64,000 nucleotides of DNA from NCBI RefSeq assembly GCF_035083965.1, contig NC_089722.1, forward strand, positions 28,294,642 to 28,358,641, written 5' to 3'. Shown in pieces: positions 1-12,000 of this stretch. Source of the DNA: Branchiostoma lanceolatum. Lineage: Eukaryota > Chordata > Leptocardii > Amphioxiformes > Branchiostomatidae. The notes beneath the pieces are model-generated. The model made no database searches and had not been told where the DNA came from. It saw only the letters and a list, made by a program, of their open reading frames with translations. A program made the translations under genes and the position numbers. Numbering within the stretch: the first letter of the stretch is position 1; every line of letters starts with the position of its first letter.

Positions 1-36
1 TTAAGGACTTGAACTGAAATGACATTTTGTGTCCAG

Positions 37-3000
37 GAGACTGGAGGAGGCTTACGACAGCTGCCTGCAGGAAGATAAACAGGAGAGGGCAGCAGAACTG
101 AGGGAGGTTGTTCTGAGGTTCCTGACGGTGCTGGACATACAAAGAAACCCTGCAGTCAAGGTGATTCAGGAACAAATTTTGTTTCAATCTTTGTAGATGC
201 TTGTGTTGTAAATTTTCTATGAATAGTTTATAACATACTAGTAGTGGCTACACAATTTAATTGTGAAACAGGCATCAGAAATGATAATTTTTTGAAACTT
301 TTTTTTTATTTTTTAGGAGAAAACTAAATCATTAGATGTTATATGATTCTGCAAGGTTTACATGTATCTGTAAAGGTACATTATATTGAGAATATGTTGC
401 AACAGCAATACGTTCAGACATTTGTGTTTTAGGAAAGTGCTGTGGCCTAGTTATATTCCCCTTCCAGTGGGAAGGGGGATATATTGTTTTTGCTTGCCTG
501 TTCTTCTGGTCTCATTCCTGTATTACTCCGAGTGGGTACCCTAAAAGAGTCCGTTGCCCAAAAAAATGAACGGCTGCATGAACGTGTGTCTATATCGGTG
601 GGAAATTCCCTTTTAGCTATCCCAGCTGATATCAAGCGTCAAACTGATGAAAGCTTGTTTGTAACTGAAGAAATTAGCAGGCAAAGTTCGGCAGCCGCGC
701 GCGAGGTCGGAAGTACACAGCCCGGGCATTGTGTGTGAATCGGTCCAGCGCTTACAGCTGGAAAGTGGCTTTTTGGAGGTGTAGCCAAGTGCAGATTGTA
801 ATTGCTATCAAAAGAGATTGTGTGTAGTGAAAATGTTGTCAATTTTTTTACATAATCTAGGGTACATGTTCTCAACATGGAATGAAAAACATTGGCACAT
901 TTCCTATAGTTTCATTACGAACGCGCCCATGTAAAACACGTTTTATAACATGTAAGCCTATGGAGCAAAAAAACTCATGAATGAGACCTTCTTCTTTCTT
1001 CTTCTTCTTCTGCCAAAAACCAAGTAGATGTGCGGTGGTAGCTCTACTAATGGTATTGCAGAAAGTTATATGTACCTTATGTTACAATGTACGGATGTTA
1101 TATTTGAGATGAAAGGTGAATATACCTGACAATAAATTATGCTAATGAGGACCTCATTTGCATAATTTATGCAGAAACTTGTATTTCCCTTACTGTAAAA
1201 GCTACAGATGTCATATTTGAGATGTAGGTACCTTTAGGAAAGGTGAACACACCTGGACATAGATTATGCTAATGAGGACCTCATTTGGATAATTTATGCA
1301 TAAAGTTGTATTTCCTTTAGCGTAAAAGCTACAGATGTCATATTTGAGATGTAGGTACTTTTAGGAAAGGTGAACACACCTGGACATAAATTATGCTAAT
1401 GAGGACCTCATTTGCATAATTAATGCATAAACTTGTATTTCCCTTACCGTGAAAGCTACGGATGTCATATTTGAGATGTAGGTACCATTACGAAGGGTCA
1501 CAAAACCTGGCCATAAATCATGCTAATGAGGGCCTCGTTTGCATAATTTATGCATATCCCTTACCGTAAAGGCAACAGATGCCATATTTCGGATGTAGGT
1601 ACCTTTAAGAGAGGTGAACACACCTGGACATAGATTATGCAAATGAGGACCTCATTTGCATAATTTGTGCATAAACTTGTTTTTCCCTTACTGTAAAGGC
1701 TACGGATGTCATATTTGAGATGCAGGTACCTTTAGGAAAGATCAGAAAACCTGGCCATACATTATGCTAATGAGTGCATTATGCATAATTTATGCATAAC
1801 CCTTACCATAAAAGCTACGGATGTCATATTTGAGATGTTGGTACCTTTGTCACAGTACCTAATGCCGACCTCCTTTGCATAATTTATGCAGAAACTTTGT
1901 AATATCCTTACAGTCAATGCTAAGGATGTCATATTTGAGGTGTAGGTAATGGGAGGGGAATATTCTGCATTTTCCCGAAAATGTTGCCATTCTAGTTTTG
2001 TTCATGTTTTCTTTCCTGTCATGTGCATTCAGTGGGAGGACCCTGGATATGAAGACCTTGTGGCAGCTTTTGTCTCCCTGTATGTAGACCTGAGTCTACT
2101 GGTAACAAGAACACAACCGAGGTAAACTTCATACATTTGCTACTAGGAACTTGGACTCATTTGGGTTCAAGTTCATACAAGAATCACATAGGGGTGTTTA
2201 AGGTAAGGTAAAGCGGTTGAACCTCAGACTGAGGACGAAGCATGGCGCTTTTTCGTCAGCTATTAGTGGAATGCGGCTTCGCTAAGGCTTGCATATTTTT
2301 GGCCAAGCACACTGGGTCACCCCTACTGTAGGGGTGCTTAAAGCTATAATGTCGTGGATATCCAAACTTAGTTTCTCTAAGTGAATGTTTTTTCTCATTT
2401 GCAGCACTGATTCTGTTGGCAAAGTGTCTCAGTCCATAGGAAACTGCATACTTGTATGGCTGGGTGAGTAATGAATGACCTATTTTTAAGGTTTGTAAAA
2501 GCAAGCAATATTCAGTGTTTATCTTTTTACCCCTGTTAGTCTATTATTCTAATTTAGATGTGTAATAAGGTGAGATGTGTACCTTTGTTGTGCTTTGTTT
2601 TATGTATCACTTGGTTAAAATTTTGAAGTTAGTTATAGAAGTGCAGAAGCAGAAGTGTTTGTAAGTTTTGCTGACATTCCACAATATGTACTTAATTTTA
2701 AGTTGTGCAGCCAAAATTCTTTCCATGCACCTAAGTTTTTAGGTCAGGTGTACCAGTGCACCTATTCCCAAAAATGAATTTTGAGCCCTACTATTGAAAT
2801 CATACCAACACTAAAATTTTTATATCAAATGACAATATTTATTTTTATGTCATCTACACCAGTAACATGATAGACAGGGCAAACCTTGTTATGATATGAA
2901 CCTCTTGTCCTGTTTGTTCCAGGTCACTCCCCAACTCACATCCTGGACGTACTTCTGCAGTCAGAGCCTGATGGGGAGAGAGATGGGGCCATCCTCACAC

Positions 3001-6000
3001 CTGTATACAGGTTAGTCTTGTCTAATACTTTAGACACTGACAATGTGCACTATAACTATACATGTATTCTTCACTCATACTTGTCACCACTTAGAATATC
3101 TATCTTCCATTCATAATTAGTAGAAAAATACTTTCATCACTGGTGACATGTGGTTCCAAAGAAAACTCATTACTAGTCATTGAATCAAGTTTCTTAGACT
3201 GAGAAGACTGGACATTTAAACTATTGTGTACTTCAAATAGATCAGAGCCATGTCTTAGGTCATATTTAATGGTGCTCATTGCAAATTGGTATGATGTACC
3301 AATCAGGTTGGTAAGCCACTGAATAAAAAAGACTGCTTGTATGCTACAGTGCATGGTGAACCAGTCAGAATTGCCCAGAGGAATTAGACTGACAGTCACC
3401 GAGAAAATAATGATTTTCGGTCAATTTGTGAAATATATTTTTAATGCTAGACATTACAAATTGGTATGATCTACCATTGCAGGAGATTTTTGCACACCGC
3501 CCCTTCACCCCTGACCCATCAGGCCTACATCAGATACATTTGTGCGGTGTGCAAAGCCAGGGAAATCATCCCACAAAACTCACCCACATGGAAGTCACTA
3601 CAGAAGGTACTTGGCATAAAAACATCTGATTCAGTATTTATTCACAATGTCAGTGCAGTCAAACTGTCAAAATGTAATTTCTAATCTGGCTATCATCAAT
3701 GTTGCTTAGCATAGAGCCTACATGTACATGTGGATTTTAACTTTAAGAGACATTCATTTTCATACTTGAGTCTTTTTATCTGTAGAAAAATAAATTGCTT
3801 CCATTTAGCAGAATGCCCATAAAGCATTATGTGCAATTTGTAGTATTCTTTTTTCCTTTGTTTGTCCAATCAAGCAGCCCTTTTGGCAAGTTTTTCTGCT
3901 GCAAATTCCAGCAATTGATTCAGCGCTGAGATTCAACTCCTGACATCACAATATTAGGACAATCCAGTTTACAAGACCAGCTTTTTTAAAAAGCTCTTGT
4001 TTTCTCAGAATCAACGGCTAGAAATAATCTACCGTCTCTGTTTGACCCCAGGCAGTCCTGAGTACACCAGCGCCCCCTAGCTTCCTGTCGTGGTTAGGCA
4101 CATGTAGTGCCGAACTGATGGACCAGGTGCCAAACACTCCCAAGTGGCGCGGCTCACAGGTCACTCAGTTCATCATCCTGGAGGCAAGCCAGGAGTTCAG
4201 GGAGAACCTACTGGATGTAAGTCATGTTACCACTACCAGTCTAATGAAATAAGAAATTATGTTGATTTTAACCTTCTCCCAGCTTCCTAACTTTATAACT
4301 AATAGGGAATTGGGTGCCAAACGGCTACTTCAGTGTGCTAAAGGATAACAGTATTGACAAACAGTAAACTGTTGTTAAAGCTGGTGTTATAATCATGTAT
4401 AGCAACAGCCAGACAGCAAACACATCAAGCAAAGGAGACTTTTTAAAGACTTTGAAGGTATATTTGAGTGTACATGATTGTACACTACAAGTCTTGTACA
4501 ATATATACATTGAATTAATCACTTGTTTTCTTAGAGTTCACCTTAAAGTTTGGGAAGAGACTGGCTTTTTGGCAGGTATCTTCCTGTCACAAGTCTAGGT
4601 TGATCGTCTTTTCTTGTATCATCTCTTGTCTTCCAGTCCAGAATCTGTCTTTGCTGGTGTGCATGTACAGGTAATGAAGTGGTGTTGTTGAACACACTAC
4701 CGCTGGTTTTAAAACCAGATACTCTAATCTGACTGAACGGTTTTAACTGTGTTGGTTGCAGAGAGTGTCTCCTAGCTGTGTATGGGTTAACAGTTCTGTC
4801 AGACATTCCTTGACTCCCAGAAGTCAACAAGGAGTTTGTGAAACCTGCCCTTTGTTGTTTGCCCTTTGTCTCTCTGTTCTGTTTTGGTCCTTTGGTTTGA
4901 CTGGTTGTGAGCTGACTTCCTGTTTCTGATACCTGGTGTCTAGTCATCCAGAGGATGGGTGCAGGACGTGTACGGTTACTTTCTTTTTCAGACTTGGAAG
5001 GAAGCTTCTCAACTTTTACCTCTTTAAGGCTTTGATGAACAGATGCTTTTGACATCCCTGGGCTCAAGTCAGTCTTTGAGTTCTCTGCAGACGGAGGGTG
5101 GGAAGCTGTTGAAGATGAGATAGTTGACAGATCGTCAGCGCCCTCTCTGTCCTTATCTTGTCTTTTGGGGTACTGGCTTGGTTTGATATCACTGGTTTCT
5201 TGTGGACTTGACAGTGTGGATGTAGTGCAGAATTGTTGTTCGGTTTTGTTTCTGTGGATGTCACTGCCATTCACATTTGTGGTGAAAGCGTCTTTACTTT
5301 TGTCAGGTTGCAGATTTGGAGTAGAAACTGTTTTCTCTTTAGTTGGACGTTTGTTTTGTGGTCTTGATGGAGGCAGGTGTTTATGCAATTTCTTCATTCC
5401 TTTCTTGACCAGCTTGATCACCTCGTTATATGGCACCCCTTCAGCCAGCTCTCTTTCAATGTTTTCCAACGTTTGGTAGAGAAAGGACAACACTTTGGAA
5501 ACCTCAGCAAGTTTCCTTCCTTTTGACATGTTATCACTTTTCAGTTTTTTATTTTCGTCCTTAAGTGATTGATCCGGTGTTTTTTTGCGCTCAGTTGTGA
5601 GCTTCTCAAAAAGGAAATTGTAGTCAGTTTTGAGAGAGTCACAGAAATGTCCAAAGGCATCCGGGCCCCTTAGAACAAGCAGGTCCAGAAACTTTTCAAC
5701 TTGTTGCCTCCTTGTTGGCTCCGTTTGTATCTCTTCAAACATGTCGGAGTTGAAGACCTTCTTTTCAATCAGGTACGACTTGATGTCTCGTACACGGAGG
5801 TTGCTCACGATGTCGCGTTGGTGATCGCGTAAAAGTTCCTCGTCCCTTTCATCCATTTTGGAAAGTTTTCTATAATAAATCAATCAAGACACTTCATTGA
5901 CGAAACTTAGACAATTGTCATCTATATTTCCTAAGAGTTTGATTGCATGAAAACTTTAAATACAGTAGTCTGAAAATACTGGTCATTAGGTTTGTACATG

Positions 6001-9000
6001 TGCTACACTACACAAAGCCACAAAATCCCCTTCCCCATTCATACCCCACCCCCATGACCCAGATATGAACTTAACTTAAAAACTTAGTTACCACAATGGG
6101 ATAACTCATTTTTGTAGTCTTTCATGTGCAACCAGAATGGTTCTAGAATTTTTGCACTCATCTGTTGAAATTTAAATTTCTTCAATTTTTTTAAAAATCT
6201 AGCTGCTCTAAGCTGAGGTGAAGACCTCCAGTCCCAACTTTGCTCTTTGGACGCTTTATGCTGCTATGTACAAAAGTCCAGTGGTCCAAAGTTTGCAAAT
6301 TTACCTCTGCACCCCTGACAAGCCCTAGTCTGAAAAATAACTATTTTATTTTATGCCCTTTATCCATATTTGTAACTTAAATGCTGAAAATTTACCGCAA
6401 AACTTTCCCTATGTTGCTATGATACTAAGACTGGACAAAATAAAAGCAAACAAAAAGGAAAGTTGGAAATGTGACTCACCTGTTTGTCCTGGCAAACCTT
6501 GAAGTGTCCCTGAAATCTGACAATAAGTGTCACAAGGAACAGGGATAGAGAAAAATTGCTACATCCTTCAAAATGTTCAATCCTACAGTTGAGGAAAGAG
6601 ATTTTCCTCCTTCTTACACGTGGTGTATCTTCTGTGTTGTCTGTTCCCGTTGCTGTGCAGTTGTTTCGCACTATTGACTTAGTGTCACTCGATACACCTG
6701 TGATAAAGCCAGGTCTAACTTGTGCAAAGTCCGTTGCGCACCTCAGGCAGCGCATGTCCGTAGCAGCCCTATTTTTATCTCATTTGTTAAGAAGCTATTG
6801 TATACCTGTCATGGCATGGGAAAAAAGAAACAGTGCATTGCTTGCTCAATTACCGTGGTCTTCTTACGTGCAAACTCTTGCTTTGACTACACTGTATGAG
6901 CACAAAACAGGGAAATATTTGCTTAGTCACTTCTTTAGAACTTTGAGACACTGTGTTAGATTACTGTGGGAGAACCTTGAAAAGTAGACAAAGCATACAT
7001 GTGCATGGTAATTCATTAGGTGTTGTGGACTGGGGGGAAAAGTAGTGTTAGGGGTTATATATTACCTCTGGTAAACCATTACACCTGCCAGACAGATCAC
7101 CCACATAAATCTGTGTACATGTATTCAATTTTTACACCTTCCAAATATGACACTGTTAGTCAAATGACAATATTGGAACATTTACACTAATTGTGTTTTA
7201 ACACTCATGTATGTAATACATTTATACACTTTTGTATTTTGATTCTGAATTTTCTATGTATCTCAAGTATAGGTTCCTTGTATGCTTTATAGAAAGCTGC
7301 TATTTTCTCAGACATATCCCCCTTTCATTATCTTTCAAAACCAGAACAGAAAAAATGTTTTGACAGCTAGTGTTAGACCTAGAGATTCTTATCCTCAGAA
7401 TAACTAATCCTCAAAGTAGCATGGATTAGACGTTGCTTGTACGTTAATTCATCCCTTTTCTATGCTTAAAGTTAATTCTGTAAGATAACCTGAAGAACTC
7501 TATGTATTGCAAGTACAGGTTCACTACCAACTCGGTTTTGGGTGAATCAGCCCTTTTTGGGTAACTAACTCAAAATGGTTGGGTAAGAAAGGGTAACAAG
7601 GGGTACCTCATTGTTCTCTCCTGGGCTGATTATGCAAGTTTTGGGTGAAACCCCATGCGTTTACTTTGCAACAGAACACAATGGAAAAGTACCCATTTTT
7701 ACCCATGCATTTCATAACACCTCTGGTACAAAGTGTGAAGCAGCAAGGGAAATGCTTGTGTGGCCAACCTCCTTGACTATACCATTATGACTTTCCTCTT
7801 GCGAATTTGCAGTTATGGAACTTGGTAGGCTTTTTGCCTAATCTGGGAAAATCATAGTTCTTGGTATAATCTTTCTTTTCTCAGAAAAAAAAAACTAGCT
7901 AACCCAATCTAGAACAGGATCCAATACACATCTGTGTCTAGGCACTGTCTGGCCTGCTGTATTTCTTATGAAGACTGTTTCATTGTCTGCAAAAAGCATC
8001 ACTCCAAGTTCTTTTGTTTGAAATTTACCTGTGAGCTGAATAACAAAGCTTTCTGAGTAGAGCCAACATGCCAAAAGAAAATTCCGCCCCAAAATGTTGC
8101 CCAGTTGCAGCAGTACCATTAGGATAGCAATTTCTTTCAGTTTCACCAAGAACTTGGGCAGCGAGGGGTCATTTCACACATATTTGTGAAACCTATTTTC
8201 ACCCAATCTTACTCCTCTATGACCTAGGTGTGAATTTCGTTTTCACCCAATACATCTACATGGAAACAATGCCAAACCAGGTCACCCCTTTTTACCCATT
8301 TTGACTCTATTGGGTTGAGTAAGTTACCCAAAAAGGGCTGATTCACCCAAAATCGAGTTGGTAGTGGTTCCTTGTATACTTTTCGGAAAGAGCTGCTATT
8401 TTCTCAGACCTGTCCCCCTCTCATTCTCTTCCAAAACTAGAAAAGAAAAATGTTTTGAAAGTCAGATCTAGCAAATCTTATCCTCAGAGGAATTTATCAT
8501 CCTCAGACTAGCATGGTTAAAATGTTGCGTGTACGTTTATTCATCCCTTTGTGTTATTGTTTCACTCCACAGCTTCTGACTGAGGGACTTGAGCAGTCTG
8601 ACAGTGTTGAGTCGGAGGTCAAAGTTCAGACGGAGGACAAGGGAAGACCCTCAGCTGACACAGATCTGTTTTTTGTGGACACATCAAAGGATGGAGACAC
8701 AGTGGCACAGGTACACACAGGCCTCGAAATTAACTTTTTTCCCTATTGTCCCTGAATCGTCCCGAAAGTGGATTTCAACTGTCCCGAAAGTGTCCCGAAG
8801 TGTCCCAACCAGGGCCAAAGATGTGAACTTAGTGGGGGTTCTGGATTAAGTTCCAGAGGTTCATGTTCAGCTTAGAACCTATACTCAAGTCTGAACCTGA
8901 ACTCAAGCCATGGCATATGTGTGTTAGAAATATATTTTTTTCAGTTGCATACAAAATTGCATGTTGGCAAACATTTTGCATGCAAAATATAATACATGCA

Positions 9001-12000
9001 AAATTATATACAGTCAGTAGTAAACACAAAAGCCCTCAAACAGTGAAGAATTCCAACATACAATATACAAGTTTTTAAGAAATCAATACCTTTTTCTTAT
9101 TTAGTAAAATTTCTAATATGGCAAAAATAACAAAGAAGTACTTAATTTCGCCCCAAGAAAGAATAAAGCACGATGCTGGATTTAATCTATCATATTATCG
9201 GGCAATATCGGCCCTCTATCGACATTTGAAACTGCAGTTTCACAAATTCTCGTTAGAGGGCGTTGTGTCGTTCTCGCGTGTTATTGCGAGATTTAGCGAG
9301 AGTTCGCTAAAAATTTCAAGATGGCCGGTGTTTATTTCTTTTCTTCGCCAAATGGCCGAAATCGCGGGAGTTTTTATTGCTTTTTTTGTGTTTTTAGGCA
9401 CAACTTAACAGGTTGACTACGGATGGAACTATTTAATAAACATTTCCCAATGGAAATGGGAACATCTTTACCGCAAAATCTTCCGCTGAATCAAGTTCCT
9501 CCATGACGGGGACTGACTCAGAATTTTCTGATTGTCCCGAAATAGTCCCGAAACGTAAGTTGAATTGTCCCGAACCCAAATTCTACTGTCCTCGGGACAC
9601 GGGACATGGTTAATTTCGAGGCCTGACACAACTGACGGATACTGATTGAAACAAACAATTTCAAATGAATCATTAACAAAATACAGCCCTTCAAACAGAA
9701 TTAAAAGGCTAAAACATACATTTACTTGTGAAGACGATCTAAGTTTTACCTACTTATGAAAGAAATCTACAACTTGTAAACTATGAATCTCTTGATAGAA
9801 AAGTAACTCGAAGCTGAAAAATATACTTGAAAACTCATCTTTTTTGTTTCCCTTTTGAGCCAACAAGACCCATTGGACTGTGATAATATTTTAGGCCCTG
9901 TTTGTTTTATGTACCGGTGCAATGTCCTAGTCAGTAGGAGTGTTTGCCTTGCACGCGGTAGGTTGTGAGTTTGATCCCGGCCGGGTCATACCAAAGACTT
10001 TAAAATGGCACACACTGCTTTCTCTGCATTTGGGAAAGAATATATGGCAGTTAAACACACACCACTACCAGTGGACCAGCCCCCTGCCGTAGTGATTACA
10101 CAAAGTTGTGTGACCCAGGGGCTATTGAAACGGAGATGTGCCGCCCTATGCACTGGTGCGGGAAGGACGTTTAACTTACACTTGTTTTCTGTAGATGGGC
10201 ACAGATGGCACAGAGGTGGAACACAGCGGGAAGGAGGCCCAGCTCCTTGGGGAGATCCACACTCTGCTGGGGGGGATCGACGTCGGGCAGGACATGCCTG
10301 AGGAGAGGGAGGGAAGTGAAGAATCGGACGTGGAGGAAGTAGAGTTTCAGGTGAAATGTTTGATAAGACAATCTTAACTTTTGTCACCACCAGTATGAAA
10401 AGACTTTTGCCATGTTGATTTGATTATATGGATGACATCCTCTGGGGACCGAAAAACTGATGCCAGCATGCAAATAAAAAAAGTTTTAAAAAAAAAGTTG
10501 CCTTCATTATGAAATCTATGTGGTCATCAGGAAGGATGAACAAAACTAAACACACAGAGGATGGTATACCCAAATATAGGTTCTTCATTTTTGTTCTTTC
10601 AAATTGATTCTTTGACTTTGGAATTGATTTCGGTATTCTACGACATTAGCATCCATTTTCCGAAGTATTTTTTGGTGTGCAATTTACAACATGTACTTTC
10701 TCATTCTGCTATGTGTGATTTATGGTATGGCCGAAAACTTATTTTCTTTTGGAAACGGACAAAAATTGATGCGCGTGCAGATGTCAAATCAACATGGCCT
10801 TACTTGGTGGGACAGCTTTAATGCTATAGTGATACCCACAACACATCTGTTGGACATACATCTGCAAGCTTTGTCATTATTACAATCTTTCTGGTTGGTT
10901 TTCAGGTGCCAAAAAGTAAAGCAAAGAGGAAGGAGGAAGTTGCAGAGATCGTAGCTCAGTCCCTGCAGACCTACCGGAGGCACAGTGTCAGGATCAGGGC
11001 GCAGGAAGAGAGGGACAGCACCTCTGGACTCTGGGCTGTCAAGAGCCCCGTCTCTCCTCTACAGGGGAGGACAGCAAGGACAGCACGGAAGGACAGCGGG
11101 GACAGAACAGAAGAACAAGTGGTAGATGTAGAAAGCAACAAGCTGAAAGCAAGCAGTGAAGAAAGTATGTCAGTTGCAACGGGAGAAAGTGTTTCTGAAC
11201 CACAACAAATGGAGGTCATAAAGATTACCTCTGATGACAAAGAAGGAGATGATGAAGAACTTGTGAAGCATGGAAGAGACGTTCCCAAATCTGTAGACAA
11301 GGGGCAAAAGAAGGGTAAGAAAGAGAAAGGTAAAAAGAAAAGCAAGAAAGAGAGTAAGGAGGGAGGTAGTGAGCAACACGATAAGCTGGAGAGAAGTTTT
11401 GAAGACATCAAATGTCTAGAAGGAGAGAGCTATGACTCCAGCCAGGAGAGTATTGAAATGATGGCATTTAAGGCTACAGCATCAGAGTTGCTTCAAGACG
11501 TTGAGAAGTTCATAAGCACCACCAAGGAGGATGAACAGGAACTGCAGGTGGACATGGACACAGAGGAAAGCAAGACAGACACGTCTGAAGCTATGAAGGA
11601 AGTAGCAAGTGCAGAAAATGGTGAAGATAATTGCCTCCAAGCAGAGGTCAAAGGCAGTGAGGAGAACCAAATGAAACAGGACACGGAATCAGCAGTAGTG
11701 GAATGTGGTGCTGATTCTGGTGAGCTTTCAGGTGCTGAAAAAGAAGAATTTCAGTCACATGAAGGGTCTCCCACTATAGAAGAGCCGGGGCTTGCAGATA
11801 CGCAGGATGGAACGCAGTCCGTTCCTGATTCCCAGTCCGATACTGAGGATGGCGAACTTAAGACAACGATTCTGAAGTTGCGTCAAGGACCACGCCCTCC
11901 TACATCAACAGCAGAACCTGATTTGGACCAGTCTGAGATCATACCATTGGTTGTGGAGGGAGATAGAAGTAAGACTGGAGAAGAAGCAGTAAAGACACTG

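Noticed and set aside
1068..1960. CRISPR array
   Set aside because: Whole 127-bp units repeat without unique spacers, in a eukaryotic intron.
6556..6987. 143-codon plus-strand ORF
   Set aside because: No domain, no codon bias, no splice context; it lies where a non-coding exon of the CARD gene may be on the other strand.
9908..9985. Functional tRNA gene
   Set aside because: A- and B-box-like sequences are present but no acceptor or anticodon stem pairs; it fits a SINE head.
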